Positions 36,102 to 45,300 of a stretch of 64,000 nucleotides of DNA are shown one piece after another; position 1 is the first letter of the stretch; each line of letters starts with the position of its first letter. Position numbers and translations under genes: made by a program. A model generated the notes under the pieces. It searched no databases. It worked only from the letters and a program-made list of their open reading frames with translations, and was not told the DNA's origin. The stretch lies in the NCBI RefSeq assembly GCF_018130545.1, contig NZ_JAFCKF010000012.1:147204-211203 (forward strand), in the 5' to 3' direction. The stretch comes from Bradyrhizobium tropiciagri. GTDB lineage: Bacteria; Pseudomonadota; Alphaproteobacteria; Rhizobiales; Xanthobacteraceae.

Positions 36102-37486
36102 CATCTGCAACTGCCGAACGCACCGGCGTTCTGAACCGATTGCTCGATGCCGAGCAGGAGCGATTTCGCGCGCTGCATCCGCGCTCGACCGCGGCCTGGC
36201 AGCAGGGCCGGCAGCACTACCTTTATGGCGGCCCGTCGCACTGGATGCGGCGCTGGGCCGGCGGCTTCCCTGTTTATGTCGAGGAGGCGCAGGGCGCGCA
36301 TATCAGGGATATCGACGGCCGCGACTATATCGATTTCTGCCTCGGCGACACCGGCGGCATGTGTGGGCACGCGCCGGAGGCGGTGACGGAGGCAGCGCTC
36401 AATCAGCTCAAGCGTGGCGCCACCATGATGCTGCCGACGGAGGACAGTATCTGGGTTGGTGCCGAGCTGTCGCGCCGCTTCGATCCGAAATACTGGACGC
36501 TGACGACGTCGGCGACCGATGCCAACCGGGCCGCGATCCGGATCTCGCGCATGATCACCGGCCGACGCAAGGTGCTGGTGTTCTCCGGCTGCTATCATGG
36601 CGGCGTCGAGGAGGCGCATGTCGAGATCCGCGACGGCCGCGTCGGCCTGCGCAACATGATCCATCCCAACGGTATCGATCATGACGCGGTGAGCCGTGTG
36701 GTCGAGTTCAACGACGTTGCTGGCCTGGAGGCGGCGCTGGCGCAGGGAGACGTCGCCTGCGTGCTGACCGAGCCGCTGATGACGAATTTCGGCATGATCC
36801 CGGTCGATCCCGGATTTCACGAGGCGTTGCGCGACCTGACCCGCCGTGCCGGCACCGTGCTCATCATCGACGAGACGCATACCTTGTCCTGCGGGCCGGG
36901 AGGCTACAGCCAGGCGTATGGACTGGAGTCCGACATTCTCGTCGCCGGCAAGGCGATCGCGGGCGGCATTCCCGCCGGCGTGTTCGGCCTTAGCCAGGAG
37001 ATTGCGGAACGGCTGTGGAAGCTCGTGCCCCACGTCAATCCGCGCGAACGGCAGTCCGCGCATCTCGGCTTCGGCGGCACGCTGGCCGGCAACGCGCTGA
37101 CGGTCGCAACCATGCGTGCGGTGCTGGAGAAGGTGCTGACCTCGGCGAATTACGAGCGGATGATCGGGACCGCGACCTGGCTCGCGCAGGAAGCGCGCCG
37201 GTTGATCGAAGCGGCCGGTCTGCCCTGGCACGTCACGCAGATCGGCGCGCGCGCCGAGATCATGTTCATGCCGCATCCGCCGCGCAGCGGCGCCGATGTC
37301 ATTGCAGGCCGGCAACCCGATCTCGAGACCTTGCTGCATGCGTTCTACATGAACGAGGGCATCCTGGTGACCCCGTTCCACACCATGCTGCTGATGTGTC
37401 CGGCGACCTCGGCGCGCGACGTCGACAAGCATACGGCTGTGTTCGCGCAGTTCATCGATTTGCTGCGCCGCGCGGGAGCAATCTGA
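36098..37486 (+). CDS. Class III aminotransferase, glutamate-1-semialdehyde aminomutase-like
   Basis: A 462-residue PLP enzyme closer to HemL-type proteins than to the omega-transaminase at 31110. Evidence: DYIDFCLGDTGGMCGHAPEA near the start, TTSATDANRAAIRISR, VFSGCYHGGVEE, IIDETHTL and the Schiff-base Lys in ILVAGKAIAGGIPAGVFG. It starts within the aldehyde dehydrogenase stop (ATGA), so it is translationally coupled to it, and ends with a TGATG overlap to the SDR. In a catabolic setting it is unlikely to be the housekeeping HemL. A transaminase role is inferred. Confidence 0.88.
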   Translation: MTSATAERTGVLNRLLDAEQERFRALHPRSTAAWQQGRQHYLYGGPSHWMRRWAGGFPVYVEEAQGAHIRDIDGRDYIDFCLGDTGGMCGHAPEAVTEAALNQLKRGATMMLPTEDSIWVGAELSRRFDPKYWTLTTSATDANRAAIRISRMITGRRKVLVFSGCYHGGVEEAHVEIRDGRVGLRNMIHPNGIDHDAVSRVVEFNDVAGLEAALAQGDVACVLTEPLMTNFGMIPVDPGFHEALRDLTRRAGTVLIIDETHTLSCGPGGYSQAYGLESDILVAGKAIAGGIPAGVFGLSQEIAERLWKLVPHVNPRERQSAHLGFGGTLAGNALTVATMRAVLEKVLTSANYERMIGTATWLAQEARRLIEAAGLPWHVTQIGARAEIMFMPHPPRSGADVIAGRQPDLETLLHAFYMNEGILVTPFHTMLLMCPATSARDVDKHTAVFAQFIDLLRRAGAI

Positions 37487-38283
37487 TGCAGCCGCCACCG
37501 TTCAATCTCGAGGGGCGGGTTGCCATCGTCACCGGCGGGGGCAGGGGGATCGGCGCCGCTATCGTGACCCGGCTCGCGCAGGCCGGTGCGACCGTGGTGA
37601 TCGCAAACCGGACGCTCGATGTGGCCGAGGCGCTGGCGCGTGACCTGGCAGCCGAAGGACGGGTGGCACATTGCGTCCCGTTCGACCGGCTCGACCGGAG
37701 CAGCTTGCGTGCGATGGTGGACGGCGTGGCGGCCCAGCACGGCCGGCTCGACATCGTCGTGCACAATGCCGGTGGCTGTCCGTGGGCCTCGCTTGAGGAG
37801 CTCGATGAAGCCAGGCTCGACGAGACGCTGGCGCTGAACCTGAACGCCAGCATCTGGCTCGCACAGACGGCGATGCCGCATATGCGCGCCAACAGATTCG
37901 GGCGCATCCTCGTGACGTCCTCGGTGTCTGCGCGCGTCGCGATGGGCGGCGGCGCGCATTACTCGGCGGCGAAAGCCGGCGTCAACGCGTTCATCCGCGG
38001 CGCCGCCTTCGAGCTCGCGCGCGACGGCATCACGGTCAACGGCGTCGAGGCCGGCTTCATCGAGAAACCGGGCCGCGGCAGCATGAGTGCGCCGGAGAAC
38101 AAGCCCAAGCTCGAGCGCTTCATTCCGATGGGGCACATGGGGAGCGCCGACGACATCGCCTGCGCGATGCTCTATCTCGCTTCCGCTGAAGCCAAATACG
38201 TCACCGGGCAGACCATCGTCGTCGACGGCGGCTCGACCTTGCCGGAGACCGGATTCGCCGTCGAACGGCAGTGGGGAATCTAG
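37486..38283 (+). CDS. Short-chain dehydrogenase/reductase (SDR)
   Basis: A 265-residue SDR with IVTGGGRGIGAAI (cofactor motif), VVHNAGG (NNAG equivalent), VTSSVSARVA (catalytic Ser) and HYSAAKAGVNAF (YxxxK). The C-terminus YVTGQTIVVDGG is typical. The ATG at 37486 overlaps the preceding TGA. It is the third gene of the aldehyde dehydrogenase operon. The substrate is not predictable. Confidence 0.9.
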   Translation: MQPPPFNLEGRVAIVTGGGRGIGAAIVTRLAQAGATVVIANRTLDVAEALARDLAAEGRVAHCVPFDRLDRSSLRAMVDGVAAQHGRLDIVVHNAGGCPWASLEELDEARLDETLALNLNASIWLAQTAMPHMRANRFGRILVTSSVSARVAMGGGAHYSAAKAGVNAFIRGAAFELARDGITVNGVEAGFIEKPGRGSMSAPENKPKLERFIPMGHMGSADDIACAMLYLASAEAKYVTGQTIVVDGGSTLPETGFAVERQWGI

Positions 38284-38285
38284 AT

Positions 38286-38334
38286 GAGCATCATCTTTTC
38301 GGAAAACCGGTTTCCACGTTTCCGGATCATGCTC
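38286..38334. repeat. Interspersed repeat, 'agcatgatccgg' family (copy 2)
   Basis: A 49-bp element with ends GAGCATCATC and GATCATGCTC, in the opposite orientation to the copy at 23993-24038. It shares the ccggaaa...ttccgaaaa core. It occupies almost the whole gap between two SDR genes and ends 2 bp before the second one's ATG, so any ribosome binding site for that gene lies inside the repeat. Confidence 0.72.
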
Positions 38335-38336
38335 TG

Positions 38337-39107
38337 ATGCCGCGGCTGGACGGAAAGACGGCGCTGGTGACCGGCGCAGCTACGGGTATCGGCCGCGCCA
38401 CGGCGTCGCTGCTCGCATTGAGCGGCGCGCGCGTCGTGTTGTTCGGTCTCGGTGACGCCGAGCTTCAGGCGGCTGCGGCGGAGTGCGGCGGGCAGGCGAT
38501 CCATGGCGACGTCACCCGGCCGGACGACGTTGCGAAAGCCGTCACTGCCTGCGGCGCCTGGCTCGATATCGTCGTCAACGCGGCCGGCCTGATCGTGCCG
38601 GATCAGCCCGCAACCGTATCCGATGAAGTCTGGGCCAAAACGCTTGATGTCAACCTCACCGGGACGATGCGTGTCTGCCGCGCATCGCTGCCGCTGCTCC
38701 GGCAGCGCGGCGGTGCGATCGTGAATGTCGCCTCGGTTGCGGCGTTCAATGCCAGCCCGGACAGCGCAAGCTATGCCGCGAGCAAGGCGGCGGTCGTCGC
38801 CTATACGCGCTCGCTGGCCTACGCGCACGGCGCCGATGGCATCCGCGCCAATGCGGTCGCGCCCGGCTGGGTGCGGACGCCGATGAGCGCCTATGAAATG
38901 CAGCTGCTCGCGGAGCAGAACGACACCACTGTTGACGCGGAGTTTCGCAGCGTCGAACGGCGGATCGCGCTGGGGCGGATGGCGGAGCCCGCCGAGATCG
39001 CGGCGTGCTGCCTGTTCCTTGCCTCCGACGAGGCGTCCTTTGTCACGGGTGCGGTGCTGGTCGCCGATGGCGGCGGCCGCTCGCCGACGCAGAATCGCGC
39101 GGTATAG
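38337..39107 (+). CDS. Short-chain dehydrogenase/reductase (SDR)
   Basis: A 256-residue SDR: LVTGAATGIGRATA (cofactor), VVNAAGL, VNVASVAAFNAS (Ser) and SYAASKAAVVAY (YxxxK). FVTGAVLVADGGG is the C-terminal motif. I chose the ATG at 38337 because the longer frame is encoded by the repeat. It is probably the last gene of the aldehyde dehydrogenase operon. It differs enough from the preceding SDR that they are not a recent duplication. Confidence 0.88.
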   Translation: MPRLDGKTALVTGAATGIGRATASLLALSGARVVLFGLGDAELQAAAAECGGQAIHGDVTRPDDVAKAVTACGAWLDIVVNAAGLIVPDQPATVSDEVWAKTLDVNLTGTMRVCRASLPLLRQRGGAIVNVASVAAFNASPDSASYAASKAAVVAYTRSLAYAHGADGIRANAVAPGWVRTPMSAYEMQLLAEQNDTTVDAEFRSVERRIALGRMAEPAEIAACCLFLASDEASFVTGAVLVADGGGRSPTQNRAV

Positions 39108-39205
39108 AACGGTCGATTCGCGTCCAGGTGTGGCCGCCGGCACCTTGATCAGGGCCGGTGGATTTGGCACTCTCGCATCGTCACGTCATTCGATCGAGGG
39201 GCGTT

Positions 39206-39469
39206 ATGAACAAGTCATTTTCTGTGATCATTGCTGCGGCTGCTTCAATCGTCGTCCTGTCGTCGACGGCGGCGCGATCTGGCGAGGTTTACCCGTTCGG
39301 CGATCCGCCATACCGGCTGGACTACATCCAGGAGCCTCAGATCGAATCAGGCTGCTGGAAATGGAATTGGCAGCTCTACCAGTGGCAGGATCACTGCCCG
39401 GTCTACGTCTATCCCAAGGCCTATATGTTCTCGCGCTCGTCGCGCGTCGTGCTCCACTCCAAGGGGTGA
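39206..39469 (+). CDS. Small exported hypothetical protein
   Basis: An 87-residue protein with a signal peptide (MNKSFSVIIAAAASIVVLSS cut near ARSG) and an aromatic-rich mature part (ESGCWKWNWQLYQWQDHCPV) holding two Cys that could form a disulphide. GAGGGG precedes the ATG at 39206. No family was recognised. It is first in a run of small exported proteins upstream of the adhesin locus. Confidence 0.65.
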   Translation: MNKSFSVIIAAAASIVVLSSTAARSGEVYPFGDPPYRLDYIQEPQIESGCWKWNWQLYQWQDHCPVYVYPKAYMFSRSSRVVLHSKG

Positions 39470-39527
39470 GGCGCAGCTGCGCTGACCAAAGTGCTTCGCG
39501 TCACGCCAATCGACGCGGAGCACGCGC

Positions 39528-39632
39528 TGAAGCGCGATCGCGCTTCAACTTTCTTGTTTGAACATGATCTCCGCGCAAACGCTTTGCGTTTGTCGCGAGG
39601 GAAACCGCTTAGCAGGTTTCCCGATCATGCTT
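39528..39632. repeat. Palindrome-rich interspersed repeat
   Basis: It begins with a perfect 20-bp palindrome (39528-39547, TGAAGCGCGA and its complement). A segment from about 39561 follows, bounded by ACATGATC and GATCATGC and containing two nested inverted repeats: CAAACGC/GCGTTTG, and GGGAAACC (39600-39607) with GGTTTCCC (39615-39622). It resembles composite intergenic repeats of Bradyrhizobium. It sits between convergent small genes and may also act as a terminator. Confidence 0.6.
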
Positions 39633-40006
39633 CATGAATGGTCGATGGTGCAGGCGACCTGCTGGTGCTTGCCGAAGTTGAGCAGCGCGTTTTCCCGGAA
39701 ACCGTCCAGCCAGACGCCGCGGCCAGCATAGCGATAGCCGACGCCCATCGGAACGTGCCGCACATGGATGCCGCCACGACCGGTCATCAGCGAGGCGGTG
39801 ACCACTTCGCCCTCGACCGACACGGCGCGCGGGCACAGCGGATAGTGATGGCCATTCTCGCAGGTGAAGACGATCTCGGTGCAGGTGCCGACCGGTGCCT
39901 TGGTGATCAGGCCGAGATCCGCGGCCGCCGCCGGCCGGGAATTGCCCGACAGCGCTGCGCCCAACGCCAGAATGCCCGCGACCATGTAGCCAATTCGAAT
40001 ACGCAT
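39632..40006 (-). CDS. Small exported hypothetical protein
   Basis: A 124-residue protein with an N-terminal signal peptide (MRIRIGYMVAGILALGAALS ending RPAAAADLG). It has three Cys in TCTEIVFTCENGHHYPLC and a fourth near the C-terminus (VACTIDHS). GAGGGGGCACTG precedes the ATG at 40006. The pattern suggests a disulphide-stabilised periplasmic protein. No family was recognised. Confidence 0.65.
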   Translation of the reverse strand: MRIRIGYMVAGILALGAALSGNSRPAAAADLGLITKAPVGTCTEIVFTCENGHHYPLCPRAVSVEGEVVTASLMTGRGGIHVRHVPMGVGYRYAGRGVWLDGFRENALLNFGKHQQVACTIDHS

Positions 40007-40311
40007 CAGTGCCCCCTCGTCCAGCGATAGGCTAAGTAATTGAGGAAAAATAACTGGCGCTAAATGAGCAAAAAAAGCCTCCGAGGTCAAACCTACGACA
40101 GCGGTCAGCACAGGGTTCGGGCGCTGGGTGTTGCAGGTTTGCTGCAGTGGAACGGAATTGAGCTGAACGCTGCCCGGCTGCGACAACGTGCCTTTACTGG
40201 CCACAATTGGCCTGCAAGTGGTGGGAGGTATTTGAGTCGTTTCGCAGGGACTGCTTCAGCGCCTGACCGGATCGCATCGCGAACGGCGCCGCGCGAACAT
40301 CGGGGGTGGGA
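40007..40311. other. Intergenic region between divergent small exported genes
   Basis: A 305-bp gap. The first 70 bases next to the minus-strand gene are A/T-rich (aggaaaaataac, gcaaaaaaagcc), plausible as promoter DNA. I see no defined box, repeat or gene in the rest. GGGGGTGGGA before 40312 is the ribosome binding site of the next gene. Confidence 0.45.
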
Positions 40312-40863
40312 ATGAACTTCCGTGGTGCAATTGCAGGTTCGTTACTGACCTTGATGATGGTCTCGACGTCGGCGCTGACGGCTCAGGCGCAGACGGCATC
40401 TCCTCAATCCCCTAACGGCCGGGCCGCGGCAGCGCAGGGCGATCAATCGTTTTCCGGCCCGAGCTTCCGCAAGGGCTTGTGGCGCTTCATCCGAACGCTC
40501 GACGTCGTCCGGAGCGCCAACAAGAATTTCAAGTATCGGGTGATGAATGCGGAAACGACGCGCTGCGTCGACCCGACCTTCGCGATGAAGGCGACGTTTT
40601 CGCCGGATCCGGTCGGAGGCTGCGTCTCCGACAAGCCTGAAAAGGTCGGAAATCAATACACCTTCGGGCACCGATGCGATTACATGGGCGCGGTCAGCAC
40701 AGTGATCACCGTGCGCAGTGACGAGGCCTATACCGAGCTGAATGAGGTCAGCACCGGCGAGCATCCGAGGACCGATATGGTCGTCGCGACCAGGATCGGC
40801 GACTGCGAGGATGGGGCGGCCGCCAGTCCTGAGAAGTCGGCCGTCGCGCGCTTGCAGCATTAG
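40312..40863 (+). CDS. Exported DUF3617-like protein (first of a tandem pair)
   Basis: A protein of about 183 residues with a signal peptide (LLTLMMVSTSALTAQAQT). Its mature domain starts SFSGPSFRKGLWRFIRTLD and has Cys residues at TTRCVDPT, GGCVSD, HRCDYMG and GDCED. The pattern 'KGxWxF...RCVDPT...C...YTFxxRCDYMG' matches DUF3617-like periplasmic proteins and is repeated in the gene at 41075. The role is unknown. Start chosen at the ATG at 40312 rather than the GTG at 40306. Confidence 0.7.
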   Translation: MNFRGAIAGSLLTLMMVSTSALTAQAQTASPQSPNGRAAAAQGDQSFSGPSFRKGLWRFIRTLDVVRSANKNFKYRVMNAETTRCVDPTFAMKATFSPDPVGGCVSDKPEKVGNQYTFGHRCDYMGAVSTVITVRSDEAYTELNEVSTGEHPRTDMVVATRIGDCEDGAAASPEKSAVARLQH

Positions 40864-41074
40864 CCGGAGATCAGGAGCAGCCGGCCCAGGCGTCGGCGTG
40901 CTGAAGGCTTGGGTTTTGCGGCCGGTGCCTCGCCTTTGACGGTGAAGATTCGTAGCCAAAAGGGCGAGTGTTTACCTGACCTTAACGCGAAGTGTTCTGA
41001 AATGACGTCAGGTTGGCGTGCTTCAAGCCGAAGTCACGCGATGCGCATCGTGCGGCCGATTAAGGATTCAACAC

Positions 41075-41626
41075 ATGATATCGCGTGAGGGCTTCGGGCA
41101 GTCGAAGGTCTGCGCATGCACGCTTGGCGTCGTGATCGCGCTTGCCGTGTCCTTGTTCGCTTCGCACGGCGCCGCCGCCGAGGAGAGTTTCAACGGGCCC
41201 ACATTCCGGAAAGGGATGTGGCGTTTCGTGCGGACGATGGAGTTGGTGAACGGGCGGCAGAAGCTGCTCGAGCGCGAGATGACCCGCTGCGTCGACCCGA
41301 CCCAGGCGATGAAGGCGACCTTCTCGTCGCCGTCGATCGGAAACTGCCATTCCTCGAGGCCGGAGAAGATCAGCAACAAGTACATCTTCTCCAACCGGTG
41401 CGACTACATGGGGCCGGTCTCCACCGTCATCACCGTGCTGAGCGATGAGGCCTATACCGAGGTCAACGAAGTCCACGGTCAGGCGCCGCGGATGGACCGG
41501 GTGGTCGCTCGCCGAATCAGCGATTGCCATGAGGAAAGGGCGCAGCTTGGCCAGCCCGCCGCTGCAGCACCGAGCGATGTCTCGCGCGACGTGGAGCAGG
41601 AAACGGCCGAGGGCGATCCGCTCTGA
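41075..41626 (+). CDS. Exported DUF3617-like protein (second of a tandem pair)
   Basis: A protein of about 183 residues with a signal peptide (LGVVIALAVSLFASHGAAA) and a domain clearly homologous to the gene at 40312 (SFNGPTFRKGMWRFVRTME, TRCVDPTQAMKATFSS, NRCDYMGPVSTVITV), with the same Cys spacing. The pair arose by tandem duplication but has diverged, especially at the termini. A longer open frame reaches 41018, but the signal peptide supports the ATG at 41075. Confidence 0.7.
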   Translation: MISREGFGQSKVCACTLGVVIALAVSLFASHGAAAEESFNGPTFRKGMWRFVRTMELVNGRQKLLEREMTRCVDPTQAMKATFSSPSIGNCHSSRPEKISNKYIFSNRCDYMGPVSTVITVLSDEAYTEVNEVHGQAPRMDRVVARRISDCHEERAQLGQPAAAAPSDVSRDVEQETAEGDPL

Positions 41627-41636
41627 GACCGCGCCG

Positions 41637-42080
41637 TCAGATCTTTTGCTGGTTGCCCGGCCCGCTGACCTTGACAGTGATCTTCTGAATTTCGGTACGA
41701 CCGCCCTGGTACTTGACCTCGATCGTCAGGGCGTCGTCGCCGAGGAATTCCGGTGGCGCCTTGTAGAAGGCGACATAGGCCGGCACCTCGAGCGCCAGGC
41801 AGGCCTTGTAATTGGTGGCCTTGGCCTTCGCCGTCTTCACCACGACCTTTCCGGCAGTGGGGGGCGTGACCAGCCTGATGGTCGGCAATGGCCCCGACGT
41901 GCAGTCAGGTAATACATTGAGATAGATGCCGATTTGGGTGTCCCGGTTGGCCAGGGTCCGGACCTGGCGTTCGACCGTGGTCGCCGGTGGGACGGGCGTT
42001 GGTGTTGGCGCTTGCGCGAATGCCGCGCCGACCATGCCGCAAAATAAAACCGCGGCGCATCCCTGAAGAATCACCCGCAT
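41637..42080 (-). CDS. Small exported protein with Ig-like beta-sandwich features
   Basis: A protein of about 147 residues with a signal peptide (MRVILQGCAAVLFCGMVGAAFAQ), a Pro/Thr linker (APTPTPVPPATT) and a beta-rich domain. The domain includes KVVVKTAKAKATNYKACLAL and ends YQGGRTEIQKITVKVSG, like single bacterial Ig/cadherin-like strands. GGAG precedes the ATG at 42080. It is divergent from the giant adhesin gene. A periplasmic or surface role near the adhesin is possible but unproven. Confidence 0.6.
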   Translation of the reverse strand: MRVILQGCAAVLFCGMVGAAFAQAPTPTPVPPATTVERQVRTLANRDTQIGIYLNVLPDCTSGPLPTIRLVTPPTAGKVVVKTAKAKATNYKACLALEVPAYVAFYKAPPEFLGDDALTIEVKYQGGRTEIQKITVKVSGPGNQQKI

Positions 42081-42236
42081 CGGCCACTCCAAAATCGACG
42101 GCAACATGAAATTGGGCCGGGCGGCCAGACCGCCTTTCGACCAAGCCGAATCGGCTAAGCCGTTGTTCTTGCAGCCTCGACCTGTTCGATCTTTACCACA
42201 CTCGCAGGGAAAGCATTGATTAACCAAATACATTTC

Positions 42237-42265
42237 TTGACCGGGGGGAGGGTTAACAATAGCCT
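42237..42265 (+). promoter_or_regulatory. Candidate promoter of the adhesin gene
   Basis: TTGACC at 42237-42242 and TAGCCT at 42260-42265 are 17 bp apart in an A/T-rich stretch. The -35 box is good and the -10 box is weak (three of six). The gene start at 42320 leaves a leader of about 50 nt with a small hairpin CGC-attttt-GCG next to the ribosome binding site GCGGAG. Confidence 0.35.
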
Positions 42266-42319
42266 AAAACTAAATTTTTCTACAATTTTTCCTCTAAACG
42301 CATTTTTGCGGAGTTGATA

Positions 42320-45300
42320 ATGCAGGGTTCGTTTCAGGTCGCTCAGGCTACCGGCACCGGCAATTCCACCAATTCGGCTCCCGTACGAATTTACAAGCTG
42401 ACCAAGCCGCTGACCGACCAGGCAGTGGTGGTCAATCTTGGCTACGACCAGAAGGTGAAGGTCGACTTCTCGTCGATCGCCAATGAAAAGATCACGCTGG
42501 TTCATATCGGCGAAAAGCTGATCATCCTGTTCGACAACCAGTCGACTGTCACGGTCGAGCCGTTCTTCGACTCCCGCGCGGATGGCCTCAGCAACATCAC
42601 GATCGAGATGGCGCCCGGGCGCGACGTCTCGGTGCAGGACTTCGCGAGCCTGTTCCCGATCAGCACGGACTCCTCGGTGTTGCCGGCAGCCGACAATGGC
42701 GGCAACTCGAACGGCAACGCGCAGGCGAGCGGTGCGAACTTCAGTCCGTTCGCGGTGGATCCGCTGGCCCCGCCGCCTCTCAATACGTTGGCTCCGCAGG
42801 AAGAGCTGCCGGGCTTCACCGACACGGCGCCGACCGGCTTCGTGCCGCAGCAGACAACCACGCCTGACGCACCCACCATTTCCCTGGGCACCGCACCGGG
42901 CCTGACGGTTGATGAGAGCTTCCTCACGGTTGCGACCAACGGGATCGCCGGCTCGGGACAGCTTCCGGCGGGATCGACCGTCTCGAGCGGGCTCATGCCG
43001 TTCTCGATCACTGCGGCCGGCGGCCAGCAGTCACTGACGTTCGCGCTGTCGATCAGCGCGCCGGGAGTGGATTCCGGATTGATCGATTCCCAGACCGGCA
43101 ATCACGTCTACCTGTTCGTCGAGAACGGCCAGGTTGTCGGCCGGGAAGGTACGAGCGCGGGGACCGCGGCGACCGGTCTGGCCGATTTTACGGTCTCGGT
43201 TGATTCCACCGGCCACATCACGCTGACCGATTTGCGCAGCGTGCACGAGAATACGCCCGGCAACTCGAATGAAGGAATATCGCTGGCGTCTGGGTTGATC
43301 ACCCTGACGGCGACGGTGACCGATAATTTCAACCAGACGGCATCTGCGACCGCCGATGTCGGTTCGCATCTGACGATCCTGGATGACGGTCCGCTCAATC
43401 CGACGGTGACGCTGTCTGGGGTGAATGCGGGAGAGCTGCTGACATTCGACGGCGGTCTGGCCGGCGGTAACTTCGTCGGCGTGCAGAACGTACACGACAC
43501 CAATGCGTCGGCGACGGTCGCGACGGAGAACTTCTCCGGTGCGTTCACGTTCGGCAATTTGGACGCTGCCGGTGCAGACGGCGGTACAACGGCGATCAGC
43601 TACACGCTCGATCTGCACCCCGGCGTGGTCGACGGCACCGCCAGCGGGCTCACCCATGCCGGCAGCACGATCTTCCTGTACGACGTCGGCGGTGTGATCA
43701 CCGGTTCGACCTCGGCCACCGAAGCCGGCATCACCGCCGGCAACACGGTGTTCACGCTGAGCGTCGGCCTCACCACCGGCATCGTGACGCTGACCCAGTT
43801 CGAGTCGATCGATCACACGCAGACGGATACTTACAACGGCTCGTACATCAACGACATCAAGTCGCTGGCTGCGAACCTGATCGATCTGAAGGCAAGCGCC
43901 GTTACCACCGACAACGATGGCGATACGTCCGCCACGATCTCGGCGGTGCTCGATCTGGGCGGCAGCGTTCAGTTCGGCGACGACGGTCCGAAGGCGCCGA
44001 CGGTGACGCTCTCGGCATTGAAAACGGGAGAACTGCTGACGTTCGACGGCGGTCTGGCAGGCGGCAATTTCACCGGCACGCAAGATTCGCACGACACCAA
44101 CCCGTCGGCGACGGTCGCGACCGAGGACTTCTCCGGTGCGTTCACGATCGGCAACACCAACCTGTATGGCGCTGATGGCGCCGGCGCGACGACGGTCAAT
44201 TACACGCTGGGCTTCCACACCGGCGTGGCCGACGGCGTCGATAGCGGCCTGACCCATGCCGGCAGCACGATCTTCCTGTACGACGTCGGCGGTGTGATCA
44301 CCGGTTCGACCTCGACGACTGCTGGCGGTATCAATGCCGGCAACACCGCGTTCACGCTCAGCGTGGACCTCACCACCGGCATCGTGACGCTGACGCAGCT
44401 GGAGTCGATCGACCACTCGCAGACCGACACCTATAACGGCTCGTATATCAGCGACATCAAGCAGATCGCGGCGAACCTGGTCGATCTGACGGCGAGCGCG
44501 TTCACCACGGACAGCGAAGGCGACAAGACCGTGACGGTCTCCGCGTCGGTCGACGTCGGCCATCAGATTCAGTTCGGCGATGACGGCCCGCAGACCCCGA
44601 CGGTGACGCTGGCGGCGTTCACCGCACCGGTGCTGCTGACGTTCGACGGCGGTCTCGCCGGCGGCAACTTCACCGGCACCCAGGACTCGCATGACACCAA
44701 TCCGTCGGCGACGGTCGCGACCGAAGACTTCTCCGGTGCGTTCACGATCGGCAACACCAACCTCTATGGTGCCGACGGTCCGGGTGCGACCACGATCAAC
44801 TATACGCTGGGCTTCCACACCGGCGTGGCCGACGGCGTCGACAGCGGTCTGACCCATGCCGGCAGCACGATCTTCCTGTACGATGTCGGCGGTGTGATCA
44901 CCGGTTCGACCTCGACGACCGCTGGTGGCATCAACGCCGGCAACACCGCCTTCACGCTCAGCGTGGACCTAACCACCGGCATCGTCACGCTGACCCAGCT
45001 GGAGTCGATCGACCACTCGCAGACCGACACCTATAATGGCTCGTATATCAGCGACATTAAGCAGATCGCGGCGAACCTGGTCGATCTGACGGCGAGCGCG
45101 TTCACCACCGACAGCGAAGGCGACAAGACGGTTACGGCGTCGGCCTCAGTCGATGTCGGCCATCAGATCCAGTTCGGCGACGACGGTCCGCAGACCCCGA
45201 CCGTGACGCTGGCGGCGTTCACCGCACCGGTGCTGCTGACGTTCGACGGCGGCCTGGCCGGCGGTAACTTCACCGGTACCCAGGATTCGCATGACACCAA

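Noticed and set aside
36098-37486. Calling the class III enzyme the housekeeping glutamate-1-semialdehyde aminomutase (HemL).
   Set aside because: Alphaproteobacteria of this type normally make 5-aminolevulinate by the HemA (glycine plus succinyl-CoA) route, and the gene is coupled to an aldehyde dehydrogenase and SDRs in a catabolic operon.
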